A stretch of DNA of 64,000 nucleotides from Parabacteroides sp. An277. GTDB taxonomy: Bacteria; Bacteroidota; Bacteroidia; Bacteroidales; Tannerellaceae. Location: assembly GCF_002159645.1 (NCBI RefSeq), contig NZ_NFJB01000009.1, positions 1 through 64,000 on the forward strand, in the 5' to 3' direction. Below the pieces are notes generated by a model. It had not been told where the DNA came from. It worked only from the letters and a program-made list of their open reading frames with translations, and did no database searches. The number at the start of each line of letters is the position of its first letter. Position 1 is the first letter of the stretch. Shown here one piece after another: positions 33,975-44,592 of this stretch. The position numbers were made by a program, and so were the translations under genes.

Positions 33975-36773
33975 TTAATCCTCCATCGCCCAGCGGACAG
34001 TCCCCTGTATCCGGTCGCCCCGGCGCAGCGGACGATAATCGAGCGCGGCATGCGGTTCGATGTAAGCGCCTTTCCCGGCATTGCTGTAATCGGCTACGAG
34101 GAGGCGGAACGCGTCTCCCTCTTTCCAGCAACGGACATGCTGCTGGCCATCGGACGTGACGGTGAAGGCTTTACCCGTGGCGGGAGATGCAAGCCGTGCC
34201 GTGTAGATGTTCGCCTTGGTCGAGCGGAAGTTGTTCGAGCCGGATGCGGTTTGGTCTTGACTCCAATCGACGGTCGGTGGCTGTTCCGGTCCTGCCAATC
34301 CGCAGACAGGAAGGGCGGGGTTCATGAAGTCGGCTGTGCCTTCCAACGCGGCGATACTATGGGACGGATAGACGCTCCAATAACCTTTGCGCTTCCACGA
34401 GAGGCGGGTGAAGTCGGCAGGTAGCGTAAACGCCAACCCGACTTGACGGGGCGAAACAGCCTCTTTCAGGATGAAGTCGTAGTCCACTTCTGTTTCGCCT
34501 GTGTTTCGGAAACGATACGTAAGCGTCCCTTCCGCTTCTTTGTAAGTGCCTTTGACCGAGACCTCAATGCGGTCGGCGTATTGTTTTGTCGTAATCGAAT
34601 GGGCAATCCAGTTGGTGCAGACCGGTGTATAGGGGTCGAAGTTCTGTCCGCCGCCCAACATTTGGATGCCGCGCCCTTCGCTGTTCAGCGGAAGGACAAC
34701 CAAGGTAGGATTCAACCCTTCCAACAGGCCGGTACACTTATCGACGGCATATTCACCCGACAGAGAGCGGACGTGGATAGCTGCATCTGATTCATCAAAC
34801 GACAAATCGCCCTGAATCCGCTCTGCCTTCAGTCCGACGTGTGGCAAAAGTTGGAAGAAATAGGTATCTATCAAATAGCCTTGCGGGCTGTATACATCGA
34901 TATGCAGGGTATCTGCCTGGCGAAGGTGGGTGGGCAAGGAGAAAGCCAGGACGCTATCTTGACGAGCCGCCAAATCCCAATTTATCTTGCCTGATTTTCC
35001 TTCGGTACTCCACGTGATGCGGCAGTCGGTAAGGTTCAGGAAGTCGTGCCGGTTCTCTACGTCGAACAGCATTTGTCCTTCCTTATCTATGTTTCCTTTC
35101 AGCGCAAGGCGCACCGGGCTATAAGCCTTCTTCATGCCCCAGTATTCCGGTTTTTCGCGACGCCAGCCATCGATGACGCCCCACGTCCCATAACCTACGG
35201 CCCGTCCGCCAGGGAGGAAGAAGGTATCGTCGATGCCCACCCAAATGGCGCCACCCAAGACGCCTTGGCTGTGATACATGTCGCTCCACATCCGGTCGAG
35301 GAGTTCGCCCCAACGGTCGCGGATGCCCGGGTCGGCCGAAAGCTCCAAGCGGTTGTAGGCGTTCAGGTGACAATACTCGTCGAACACAATCGGGCGGCGA
35401 GCGTTGCGATACATTTCCGGACCTTCCGGACCCGGATAGTGGTGGTTACCGATTTCAAGTTCGTTCCCGTCTGCGTCGGGGCTCCACTGGCTGAAGTTGC
35501 GCGGGCGGGTCGGGTCCATCTCCTTGACGATTTCTGCCGCACGGGCAAAGCATTCCTCATACTTGAGTGATTCATTGCCGATAGACCAAATCAAGACGGA
35601 AGGATGAGAGCGGTTGAGGTTCACCATTTCCATGTGTTGGTTCACAAAAATAGCAGAATCGGTAGGAGAGACGTTCGCCTGGTGCGCCCAGCAGAACGGA
35701 GCTTCCAACTCGACATACATGCCCAGTTCGTCGCACGCTTCGAGGAGTGCTTCATCGGGTGGATAATGCGAAGTACGAATATAGTTCACATTTCCCCGGC
35801 GAAAGATTTCCACATCTTCCCGCCAGACGTCGCCCGTCAGCGAACGCCCCCGCAACGGCATCACTTCATGCCGGCATACACCGCGTAACTTAACGGGGTG
35901 ATTATTGACAAACAACTGGTTTCCACGTATCTCTATTTGACGGAAACCGACGCGGCGTTCAGTCGTATAGAGTTTCTTCCCGTCCTTTTCCAAGGTACAA
36001 GTCAGCGTATAAAGAGTCGGCGTTTCGGCCGTCCATTTCGCCGGGTTTTTTACCTTGAATTCAAAATGGTGCTTCCCTGCTTTTACCGTTTTGTTTTCGG
36101 AAAAGACAGTTGTCCCTTTCGGGTCTTTCAATACAAAACGGACGGAAAGAGCTTTCTCCTTTTTCGTGGCAGATTCGTCGGCGATTTCCATCTCGGTTCG
36201 CAAGGTGGCATCCGTATAGAGCGAATCTAAAAGCGTTTGCACGTGGAAAGAAGAGAGGTTCACTTCCGGAAGGGCGAAAAGGTAAATATCGCGTGTGATA
36301 CCTCCCAGGGGATGGACCGCGTAAAAGGAGCCATTCGAAGTAGAATCAGCCACCGTCTCAGAGGTCACGCCGATGCGGATGCGGTTTTCTCCGGTTCGTA
36401 CAGCGTCTGTCACATCCAGTTCAAAGGCTGTGAATCCACCTAAGTGCGAACCTACCTCTATTCCATTAACTTGAATACGAGCTTGGCTGTAAATCCCATT
36501 GCAACGGAGTTTTACCCGCTTGTCTTTCCAACGGCTGGGAACTTGAAACACACGTTCATAAATAGCTTCCTGGCCGGGTTCTATTTCAAAGCCTTGCATG
36601 ACCCATTCGCCAGGGACTTCAATCTTGCTTTTTTCATTGAACGTCCACGTTCCCGCCAAGGGCACGCATTCTTCGGCTACCTTTTGCGGCAAAGGAGAAA
36701 GGCGGGGTACAATGACCTCCGCTTTCAGACACACCGTTAAGGTTGCCATCATACATATCCAGAAATGTTTCAT
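33975..36773 (-). CDS. Glycoside hydrolase family 2 enzyme
   Basis: A secreted retaining exo-glycosidase of 932 residues, probably beta-galactosidase, beta-mannosidase or related; substrate cannot be told from sequence. After a signal peptide come the GH2 sugar-binding jelly-roll (about 40-170), an immunoglobulin-like domain (about 175-280) and the TIM barrel. The acid/base is E401 in SIGNESLKYEE and the nucleophile is E466 in PIVFDEYCHL. The C-terminal 350 residues match the beta-domain tail of large GH2 enzymes. It is the last gene of the glycan locus, 20 bp after the beta-propeller gene. Confidence 0.9.
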   Translation of the reverse strand: MKHFWICMMATLTVCLKAEVIVPRLSPLPQKVAEECVPLAGTWTFNEKSKIEVPGEWVMQGFEIEPGQEAIYERVFQVPSRWKDKRVKLRCNGIYSQARIQVNGIEVGSHLGGFTAFELDVTDAVRTGENRIRIGVTSETVADSTSNGSFYAVHPLGGITRDIYLFALPEVNLSSFHVQTLLDSLYTDATLRTEMEIADESATKKEKALSVRFVLKDPKGTTVFSENKTVKAGKHHFEFKVKNPAKWTAETPTLYTLTCTLEKDGKKLYTTERRVGFRQIEIRGNQLFVNNHPVKLRGVCRHEVMPLRGRSLTGDVWREDVEIFRRGNVNYIRTSHYPPDEALLEACDELGMYVELEAPFCWAHQANVSPTDSAIFVNQHMEMVNLNRSHPSVLIWSIGNESLKYEECFARAAEIVKEMDPTRPRNFSQWSPDADGNELEIGNHHYPGPEGPEMYRNARRPIVFDEYCHLNAYNRLELSADPGIRDRWGELLDRMWSDMYHSQGVLGGAIWVGIDDTFFLPGGRAVGYGTWGVIDGWRREKPEYWGMKKAYSPVRLALKGNIDKEGQMLFDVENRHDFLNLTDCRITWSTEGKSGKINWDLAARQDSVLAFSLPTHLRQADTLHIDVYSPQGYLIDTYFFQLLPHVGLKAERIQGDLSFDESDAAIHVRSLSGEYAVDKCTGLLEGLNPTLVVLPLNSEGRGIQMLGGGQNFDPYTPVCTNWIAHSITTKQYADRIEVSVKGTYKEAEGTLTYRFRNTGETEVDYDFILKEAVSPRQVGLAFTLPADFTRLSWKRKGYWSVYPSHSIAALEGTADFMNPALPVCGLAGPEQPPTVDWSQDQTASGSNNFRSTKANIYTARLASPATGKAFTVTSDGQQHVRCWKEGDAFRLLVADYSNAGKGAYIEPHAALDYRPLRRGDRIQGTVRWAMED

Positions 36774-36793
36774 TTTTTATTTGTTTTTATAGG

Positions 36794-38440
36794 TTATTGT
36801 TCCTTCTTTTTCTCCTCAAAGAGGTTTGTTCGACATGCTTTCCCGTCTTGAAGAAAAGATACTTGGCAGGCTTCCGTGTCCGACCACGCCTTCCCTTCGA
36901 GCTTCAGCGAAAGCGTTGTTTTCCCGTAAGGCTGCAAGGCTGGGACTTTCCCTTTCGCCTGGATTTTCCCGCTTTGCTCGACGACGATTTCCGTCTGGGG
37001 CGAAGCCGATAGACCGAAGTTCTCCACTTCGACCGTCAGCATTTCCTTATCTTTTTGATAGAGGGGGCGCAGGGCCGAGAGAATAGCCGGCTTGTAGTTT
37101 ACGTAGGGCAACGAGGCGTAGCCGAAGAGTAGTTTCCCCTGTTTGTCCTGCCCGAGGAGCTTCGGGGCGAACTCATCCGGCGTGATGCCCGAGGCCGTGC
37201 CGTCGAACGTGACGATGAGGTCTTTCCCATCCGCCTGACTTTCCAATGCCTTTCCGCCCCGTCCGAAGTTCACTTCCGTATACGAACCGAAGCGGAGCGA
37301 TGCTAGGTCGATGTCCCTCTGCGGATTAAAATCCTTTTCAGCCCGGATACGTACGCGGATTTCTTTCGTCTTGGGCGTGATGGGCTTTTCATTCAATACA
37401 TCGAGCAATATACCTTTGTTCATCGGCAGGCAAATGTTTTTCGAACTATGGTTGTCGTTTCCCAAATCATTCCATTTGATGGTGTCGATGACGGCGAAAT
37501 TCATCTGCGCCACGCGCCCTTCTGCGTCTTGGAACACCTTCGCCCGTTCGTATTTAAACCAATGCTCTACTTGCCCGTCGGCGTGAAAAGAGATGCCGGG
37601 CATATAGGCCTCGCCCTGTTCCACCACCCAATGCACACCGTCCAGCGAACGTTCGTAATAGGCAATGCGCCCGAGCCAATCGTTCACAATCAGATGATAT
37701 TGAAGCGAGTCGCGCCACACAACCGGATCTTCAAATTCACCCTTCACCGCCGGGTAGATGCGCTTCTCCGTAATCTGCCGATAAGGCGAAATCCCATCGC
37801 GGCTAATCCACACGCCTCCGCCGCGGCACACCATCAGATAGGAACCATCCTGACGCCGGGCGAAGGTGAGGTTGCTCAACCCCTCGATAATCCGCCGGTC
37901 GCGCGGCTCGAACGTGAACTTCCCGTACGTCCAAGGTCCGTTTACATCGTTGGCGATATAATATCCGTCAATTACATAGACTATAATCCGCCCATCGTCC
38001 AGCCGGAATGCCTCCGGGTTATGTCCCTTTCCAATCGTGTCTTGGATGGCATACGGCCCAGATAAGCGGTCGCTCACCGTATGATAGACCGTCGAGTTCG
38101 GCCACGTCATGTGTCCTTTGGGCGCACTTTCCGGCCAACCGCACACGAAGAGATGGAACTTCCCGTCCTTCGTCTGCAAGATATTTCCGCCCCAAAACGA
38201 AATGTCCGGACGCTCAATCCCATTATCCACAAAACGGGGTCGCACACTGTCCGCGCCCCATACATTATCCGTTAATTGCCCTTCGGGCATCGCCTCGAAG
38301 CGGTCCATATAGCGTCCGCCTTTCACCAATTGGTCCCATTCCGCCGGCCGTGTCCGCTCGGTGATTTGGGCTGGGAGCGAAGTGGATAGGAGAAACGTGC
38401 TGCACGCTATTCCTATCTGTATCAGTTTCGTTTTATTCAT
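36794..38440 (-). CDS. Five-bladed beta-propeller glycoside hydrolase-like protein (GH43/GH117 type)
   Basis: A 548-residue exported protein. Residues of about 50-370 have blade repeats of a five-bladed glycosidase (ERPDISFWGGNILQTKDGKFHLFVCGWPE, GHNPEAFRLDDGRIIVYVIDGYYIA, EGLSNLTFARRQDGSYLMVC, GEFEDPVVWRDSLQYHLIVND). Acidic residues at blade starts fit a GH43- or GH117-like active site. The family within this clan is uncertain. The rest is beta-sandwich. The frame opens at 38500, but MNKTKLIQIGIACSTFLL at 38440 begins the signal peptide. It forms one unit with the GH2 gene. Confidence 0.8.
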   Translation of the reverse strand: MNKTKLIQIGIACSTFLLSTSLPAQITERTRPAEWDQLVKGGRYMDRFEAMPEGQLTDNVWGADSVRPRFVDNGIERPDISFWGGNILQTKDGKFHLFVCGWPESAPKGHMTWPNSTVYHTVSDRLSGPYAIQDTIGKGHNPEAFRLDDGRIIVYVIDGYYIANDVNGPWTYGKFTFEPRDRRIIEGLSNLTFARRQDGSYLMVCRGGGVWISRDGISPYRQITEKRIYPAVKGEFEDPVVWRDSLQYHLIVNDWLGRIAYYERSLDGVHWVVEQGEAYMPGISFHADGQVEHWFKYERAKVFQDAEGRVAQMNFAVIDTIKWNDLGNDNHSSKNICLPMNKGILLDVLNEKPITPKTKEIRVRIRAEKDFNPQRDIDLASLRFGSYTEVNFGRGGKALESQADGKDLIVTFDGTASGITPDEFAPKLLGQDKQGKLLFGYASLPYVNYKPAILSALRPLYQKDKEMLTVEVENFGLSASPQTEIVVEQSGKIQAKGKVPALQPYGKTTLSLKLEGKAWSDTEACQVSFLQDGKACRTNLFEEKKKEQ

Positions 38441-38639
38441 ATAAGTTGTGTTGTTTATGATATTACCATGCAAAACAGAAAAGCCCTTTACCAAAAACAT
38501 CCTTTGCCCTTGTGAAAACTTTCCGAGTTGCCTATGGAATCTTCCTGTATCGACGTTATTTCTGTATCTTTAGGCTAAAGATAAACAAATATCGTCGATG
38601 TTTATACAAATATCGACGATAATTTGTGAAGATCTAGGC

Positions 38640-38800
38640 ATTAACGAAAGTTTTTCTCCCATCTTTCCAAGTTTCTTCAGGAGGCAAACAACTTTTCAAC
38701 GGCGAAGTTACATAATAAATAGCATATAAAATCCCCTGGCCTGGTGAAAAACATTGCAAAAAGGGAACCAGGTCAGGGGAAATAGGGGAGGAATCGGAAC
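38640..38800. repeat. Conserved 3' intergenic block with terminator, copy 1
   Basis: About 160 bases beyond the DUF5018-like gene match 44826-45000 beyond the GH92 gene. Both contain ATTAnCGAAAGTTTTnCTCC, a variable middle and then a G/C-rich hairpin. In this copy TCCCCTG...CAGGGGA plus CCTGGT...ACCAGG form the stem at 38728-38783, followed by TTTTATA on the minus strand. Confidence 0.75.
38728..38783 (-). terminator. Terminator after the DUF5018-like gene
   Basis: CCCCTG and CAGGGG plus ACCAGG and CCTGGT form a two-part stem; the minus strand continues GATTTTATATGC. It ends the susC-susD-lipoprotein unit. Confidence 0.75.
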
Positions 38801-38809
38801 TATATGGAA

Positions 38810-39352
38810 TTAGAAACCTTGGACGGTTTGCAGCACATAGTCTTCTGAAGAGCCATCGGCTGCTGTCACACGATAATAACGGTCTTGCGTATAGTCTCCT
38901 GGTTTGCCTAATGTGGGCGCGTTGTCGATTGGTGCAATGGTTGCGGCATCTGAAATCGAAACATAAACCCAAAGACGTGAAAGGCCGCTTTCCGTAATTT
39001 GTTGTTTAAACATTTCATAGAGCATTTCTTTTGTGACAGAACCGGTTGGTCCGGCTTTTTGAATACTATTCACATCGTGGGTCAATGTAGTACGGAAACC
39101 AGGAACGCCTTCTACATTGATTGTTTCAATGCTTTTATTAAAAATAACTTCGCATACGCGATCTGTTTCGATTTCTTCATTGATTGTTCCTTTTTGGATG
39201 GTATCATTATAGAAGAATCGATAGGTATATTCCACGTTCGTCATCTCTTTATTAGATGAATTTTCCAGCTCTTCCATGCCGTGATATAAGCAGCTGGTAT
39301 TGACAAGCAGAAGCATGAGTCCTGCGATTATACTGTTTGTTACTCTTTTCAT
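38810..39352 (-). CDS. Small SusCD-associated lipoprotein (DUF5018-like)
   Basis: A 180-residue lipoprotein, signal MKRVTNSIIAGLMLLLVNTSC with Cys21 as the lipidation site. It is predicted to be an outer-membrane surface accessory to the SusC/SusD pair directly upstream (28-bp gap). The end DRYYRVTAADGSSEDYVLQTVQGF resembles the tail of DUF5018-type proteins. No catalytic motif is visible. The start at 39352 is chosen over 39364 because it gives a standard signal peptide. Confidence 0.7.
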   Translation of the reverse strand: MKRVTNSIIAGLMLLLVNTSCLYHGMEELENSSNKEMTNVEYTYRFFYNDTIQKGTINEEIETDRVCEVIFNKSIETINVEGVPGFRTTLTHDVNSIQKAGPTGSVTKEMLYEMFKQQITESGLSRLWVYVSISDAATIAPIDNAPTLGKPGDYTQDRYYRVTAADGSSEDYVLQTVQGF

Positions 39353-39380
39353 TACGTTATTCATTTAATTGTTTGACATT

Positions 39381-41255
39381 TTATTCCCAACCCGGATTCT
39401 GTTCCACGCCAGCGTTCAAGCAGAATGTACGGTTTAGAGGTACCAAATAGCGTTTAGGAGAGAAGCGAGCTTCTCCAATCGGGTTGTTTACTTCAAAGAA
39501 TTCATACGTTTGTCCGTCCCTTGAGATACGGATGCCGCGCAATGGACCGACCAATTCTGGAATAACAAAGCCACTTGTGGCATAAGCTCCATTACCTACA
39601 CCTCCGCTTTGGCGCATTCCCCAACGAAGGAGTGACCAATAACGGTCATTGCATTCGTAAACCATTTCTACATTTCGTTCGCGCATATAAGCTCTGAACA
39701 ACGGGTCGTTCCATCCGTTTCCGCTTTTTGTGCTGAGATATGCCTCCGCTTTTTCTGCAGAGAATCCACCATGTTTTACCATAGTGGGAACCATATATTT
39801 GCGGGCATTGGCAAAGTCTCCTTTCATCAAATAGGCTTCAGCCATGTTCAAGTAAGCTTCGCCATAACGGAAAACGGAGAAGCAATAGTCCAGTTTTTGC
39901 GATCCAGGGTCTGGCAAAGAGACGATATGGTCGTAATGATATTTCAACATGGCATAGCCGGTAGAGGAATTATAGTTGTCTAAATCTCCGGCACGGCGTC
40001 CGTATTCATCTTCTGCTCCTGCATTAATAGGACTGTTTGAGTTCGAACAGTTGCCATCCCTACGGAAAAAGATGCGTTCCTGTCCGTTGAAATAAAGGCA
40101 GCTATCATATAGAATGGTGGTATAGAAACGCAAATCTCGTTTCTTCGTATCGCTGAAGTACATTTTTTCGTCTACGTTTCTTCCTGTCTGAACATAAGAC
40201 GCGTCTTCCCAATATTTGATAGTGCCGTCCGTATCTGCCACTAAGTAATCGTCTACCAAATCTTGTGTAGGCCAAGCACCTCCGTCCATACCCCAGAAGT
40301 TCATGGTTGACTTAATAGGGAAATGTTCTTTGGCATATTCAGAAATATTTCCAGCATACCATAACCCCTGATATTGCATCGGCGTGTCATACAAAGAGGT
40401 ATTCAAACTCAGACGTTCTACGATTAGGATATTCTCTTGTGCCGTGACTGCAGTTTCGTAAGAACGGAACAAATCATAATAAGGGCTTAATTGGCTACCT
40501 TCTGTATCTAATCCTAATTTCGTACCTGCGTCTATTACCATATTATAATATTCACTTTGGGCAGAACCACCATCTACATAAGCTGCTGCTTGATTAGCCG
40601 CACGCATAATCAAAGCATATGCAGCAGTACTGCTGACGCGTCCTCGGGCAACTTCTGTGGCTGGTGCTAATGCTGCAGCTGCTTCTTGCAAATCCTTTAA
40701 AAGAAAATCGTATGTTTCTTTGATGGAGGAACGTGGTATTTGCAAGTTGTCATCTGTAGACAATACGTGGTCGATGATTTGCAAACCTCCATATTGACGT
40801 GCAAAGAGAAAATAGTGGGCTGCACGTAAGAATTTCAATTCACCCATCATACGCGTCTTAAACTCTTCGGAGAAAATCTCGCTGTTACCGATTTCATCCA
40901 TGGCGGTATGGATACGCCATAAGACGCCATAATTCAGCCATTCGTAATTATCGTCGGCAGTAACGCCTTCAGCTAAGTCGCGAGACCAATATGAACTATT
41001 CATAGTTCCTTGCATCGCATTTTTGGTACAAGGTTCTGCCCGGCAAGAATAAACGCATCCATAGGCTCCGAGCCATAAATTTTGTTGTAACACATCAGCA
41101 TAAATGGATGTGACGAACGATTCCGCTAAATTTTCACTTGACCATGTATCGTCGCCCACGATTTTGTCATAAGGCTTTGTGTCCAAAAAGTCGGAACAAG
41201 AAACGTTTGTCAAAGCCAAGCATAACGCTGCGGCATATATGTATATTTTCTTCAT
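39381..41255 (-). CDS. SusD/RagB-family glycan-binding lipoprotein (locus 1)
   Basis: A surface lipoprotein of 624 residues that caps the SusC transporter and binds glycan. The signal MKKIYIYAAALCLALTNVSC sets Cys20 as the lipidation site, followed by the typical SDFLDTKPYDKIVGDDTW. The N-terminal helical TPR-like part contains LKFLRAAHYFLFARQYGG. The C-terminal RagB part contains VFRYGEAYLNMAEAYLMKGDFANARKY and RERNVEMVYECNDRYW. It is 19 bp after its susC and probably depends on that transcript. Confidence 0.93.
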   Translation of the reverse strand: MKKIYIYAAALCLALTNVSCSDFLDTKPYDKIVGDDTWSSENLAESFVTSIYADVLQQNLWLGAYGCVYSCRAEPCTKNAMQGTMNSSYWSRDLAEGVTADDNYEWLNYGVLWRIHTAMDEIGNSEIFSEEFKTRMMGELKFLRAAHYFLFARQYGGLQIIDHVLSTDDNLQIPRSSIKETYDFLLKDLQEAAAALAPATEVARGRVSSTAAYALIMRAANQAAAYVDGGSAQSEYYNMVIDAGTKLGLDTEGSQLSPYYDLFRSYETAVTAQENILIVERLSLNTSLYDTPMQYQGLWYAGNISEYAKEHFPIKSTMNFWGMDGGAWPTQDLVDDYLVADTDGTIKYWEDASYVQTGRNVDEKMYFSDTKKRDLRFYTTILYDSCLYFNGQERIFFRRDGNCSNSNSPINAGAEDEYGRRAGDLDNYNSSTGYAMLKYHYDHIVSLPDPGSQKLDYCFSVFRYGEAYLNMAEAYLMKGDFANARKYMVPTMVKHGGFSAEKAEAYLSTKSGNGWNDPLFRAYMRERNVEMVYECNDRYWSLLRWGMRQSGGVGNGAYATSGFVIPELVGPLRGIRISRDGQTYEFFEVNNPIGEARFSPKRYLVPLNRTFCLNAGVEQNPGWE

Positions 41256-41274
41256 TGTATTTTGCTTTTAATTG

Positions 41275-44200
41275 TTAGAAACCGATTTGAAATCCCATTG
41301 AGTAAGTACGCATCATGGGATAATTATATCCGTCGAAAGTGGATGCTTCCGGATCCGCATATTTTACGGACGGTCCGATTGCAAAAAGATTCACGCCAGA
41401 GGCAAATAACGTCAAGTTGCTGATCCAATCTACCTTTTTCAATACGGAATATTTGAAATCGTAGGAGAGTGTCAGCGATTTTAAACGGACATAATTCGTA
41501 TTGCGTGCCCAAAAGTCCGATGTCTGGTAGTTGTTGTTTTCATTCAACGATGTATTACCAGCTCTTGGAAAATCGGCATCTGTATTATTGGGTGCCCATG
41601 TATCTAATTGGTAGACAAAATCCAGTCGGCGTTCACCCTCTTGCGCCATGGCGAATGAGTTCATGTAAGTCTGACGCCTTCCTGTTCCTTGGATGTTTGC
41701 TAATAAACTGAATCCTCTCCAACTGGCAGACAAATCAATGCCAAATACGAATCTGGGATCCGAGTTATTACCAAATTTGCGTTGGTCTTGTCCGGTGATT
41801 TGTCCGTCCCCATTGGCATCCCAATACCATAAATCACCTGGACGAAGGTCTTTCGAGTTGAGCCGTTTGGGATTATTCAAGACATCTTCCGGAGTTTGAT
41901 AAAATTGGGTATTTATATAACCTGTGTTTACATATCCATATTCATAACCTTGTTCTCGTGTATAAGGGTTTGACAAGGTCACTTTGTCTTCATTGGTTTT
42001 GAATGCAAGAGAATGATACCACGTAAAGTTAAATCCAGCTGAGAAATTGACTTCACCGAATTTATCTGTGTATTTCAAATAGCCATCCACACCTTCCGAA
42101 CGGTCTTCTGCATCCGAAACAATCATCGGCAGGTCGTAGCCAATCGGGTCTGTATATTCATAATTGGGTGCTGCTAAAAATCCTTTTGTGCTCTCATAGA
42201 AATAATCTAATGAACCTTCCAGCCGTTCGCCTAAAGTGGCAAAGTCAATGCCAATATCTGTTTTCCGGCGAGTGTACCAAGTCATATTGATACTTGGAGT
42301 GGCACCAGGTGTGATAGAATTGACCAGGCTGCCACCGATTACGTATGCATTGGAATTATAATTGTATGTAGTCATGTAGGCATAGTCGTCGTGTGTGGCG
42401 CCATTGATACCGATTTCTCCGTAAGAACCGCGTACTTTTAGATAATCGAATATACCTAAATCCTTTACTGGAGCGAAGAACTCTTCTTCCGAAATAGCCC
42501 AACCTAAGGAACCTGATGGGAAAAATCCGAAACGGTTACCTTTGGGAAAACAATCCGAACCATCATAACGGCCGGAGAATTCAACCATGTAGCGGTTGTC
42601 AAAATCATATCGGAAACGGCCTACGTAACCAATCCAAGCCTGTTCACTCTCGCTATTACTTGCCGTGATACTGGATGCATCGCCGTTTTGCAATTGATGG
42701 ATAGTGTTTAAATAGAATGTATTGGCACTTGCACTCAAAGAAGTTCCATGATACCATTGTCGGTTATGTACTAATGTGACTAATACATTATGCTTTTCAT
42801 TGAACGTATTCTTGTAGTCTATCTTTACGTTGAAATCATATCTATTGTGTTGATAAGACGAACGTGTCAGGCTAATATTGGATGGATCTTCATACGTTGC
42901 ATTGCCATCTGCATCGTAATAAGTTGCATTTTCATACCAATCTGCACGATCTTGCGTTTCAATGTTGTAATTTCCATCTACTCCTAATGTTAAACCTTTT
43001 ACCCAAGGTATAGCCCATTCTAGGTTAACAGCCAATTGGTTGTAAACCGTGCGATATTTGATTTCCCCGGGTCCGTCTAATTGTAAAGCTGGATTGTCAA
43101 ATTGATTAGATATGGTACCATCTTCGTTGTATGGGCGTTCAAAAGGAGTTCGGTCTTTCAATCGGGAATAAAGTGTCCAAGCGCTGGCGCTGGGATAGGC
43201 TTCGTCCTTCACAGTGCCGTTTACATTCAATCCCACTGTTAATCCGATTTCATCAAAGTTGCTACTTACGTTTGTTCGATAATTGTACCTGTCGTAATCC
43301 AATTTATCGGATTTGTAAATACCTCGTTGTCCTAAATAGTTTAAGCTGCCGAAATATTTCAATCTGTCTGTGCCTCCACTGATAGAAACGGTATGTTCAT
43401 TTTGTGGGGCAGAACCACGCAGCAATTCCTTTTCCCAGTTTGTATAAGAATTTACATTGGCTGCTATTTCTGCCATTTGTTCCGGACTTCGGAAGGCGTT
43501 GATGCCGTTTCCTAGCGATTGATATAGTTTGTTGATTGCCGTTGCATATTCATACGCGTCCATACGTTCAGCTGTATATGAAGGCGAATTGAATGCAAAA
43601 TTGGCTTGATAATTAACAGATAATTTTCCGGATTGTCCCTGTTTGGTTTTAATCACGACAACACCGTTACCTGCATTCATACCGTAAACGGCTGTAGAAG
43701 CGGCATCTTTTAATACGGTCATTGATTCAATATCGGCTTTATTCAAAGCCTGAAAGCGAGCTGCAGTGGATACGAATCCATCAATAACATATAATGGTTC
43801 GTCGTTGCCTCGGATTGAGATACTGGCTCCATTCTGTCCTGGTTCGGCTGATCCTTGTTGTACAATAACACCTGGCACACGACCTTGAAGTGTAGAGCCC
43901 ATATCGGAAAAAGGTACTTCTAGTACTTTTTCATTCTCTACAACAGCAAGTGAAGTTGTGTTTTTCCGCACACTGGTAGAACCATAACCAACTACAATGA
44001 CTTCGTCTAAAGTTTTCGAATCTTCGCGTAATACGATCTTGAAGGAGGTTTTGTTTCCAGTTATTTTTAATTGATGTGGTAAGTAACCGATGTAGGTAAT
44101 TTCCAAGATAGCGTTAGCCGGTGCTTCGATAGCGAATTTACCGTCTAAGTCTGTAATTACACCATTCGTAGTCCCTTTCACTACCACATTCGCTCCAATC

Positions 44201-44410
44201 ACCGGCACACCTGCATTGTCTACAACAGTACCTGTAATCTTGATGGTTTGTTGCACATAATCCGTAGATAAACCTAATGGATTATCTGTAATTGGTTGAT
44301 TCATAGGAGAATTACCCCCCCCCTATTGCGGCGTTTGCCAGCAATGGGCTTCCACATAACAAGGTAAGTACGTATGCCTTACCTATGGGCTTTGTTAAAC
44401 AACTGTTCAT
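41275..44410 (-). CDS. SusC/RagA TonB-dependent transporter (locus 1), frame broken at a G9 tract
   Basis: An outer-membrane glycan importer, about 1044 residues when in frame. The signal peptide is encoded from the ATG at 44410 (MNSCLTKPIGKAYVLTLL...LLANAAIGGG) but runs into TAA at 44314-44312 after nine G. The main frame resumes with codons leading into MNQPITDNPLGL (44304). It then has VQQTIKITGTVVDNAG (carboxypeptidase-like domain), the TonB box region DEVIVVGYG, the plug (DAASTAVYGMNAGNGVVVIKTK) and a C-terminal barrel ending FQIGF. With eight G the two parts fuse into a normal SusC like the one at 49822-52959. As read it is OFF; a sequencing error in the homopolymer is the alternative. 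Confidence 0.88.
44315..44323 (-). repeat. G9 homopolymer in the susC signal-peptide region
   Basis: Nine C on the plus strand (nine G in the coding strand) lie at codons 30-32 of susC locus 1. Eight G would restore the full frame; nine gives an immediate TAA. Confidence 0.9.
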
Positions 44411-44441
44411 GATAATTTAGATTAGAATGTTATTCTTGGTG

Positions 44442-44449
44442 CAAAATTA
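44442..44449 (-). promoter_or_regulatory. Promoter -7 element of susC locus 1
   Basis: Minus-strand TAATTTTG fits TAnnTTTG, 32 bp before the signal-peptide ATG at 44410. This supports 44410 as the true start, not 44304. Confidence 0.65.
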
Positions 44450-44592
44450 TCGAACATTAAGTTAGCAATCTATAGAAAAATAGGTGTAAAAGGTTGTAAA
44501 AAGGGAACAAGTTTCGGTGAATTAGAATTAATTTCGGAAAAAGGGTAATTGGGGAGCAAAATTATCATAATAATAACCCAAAAACGGTCTTT

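Noticed and set aside
38548-38625. Another periodic array with TATCGACG motifs
   Set aside because: Motif spacings are 17, 25 and 21 bp, not regular enough to include with the others; may be a decayed array.
38634-38972. Similar minus-strand frames here and at 44713-44997
   Set aside because: They match because the DNA of the 3' blocks is repeated; they overlap terminators and lack promoters and coding character.
41275-44304. SusC starting at the ATG at 44304 as a complete gene
   Set aside because: This start lacks any signal peptide, which an outer-membrane protein needs, and the promoter and signal-peptide codons lie upstream in another frame.
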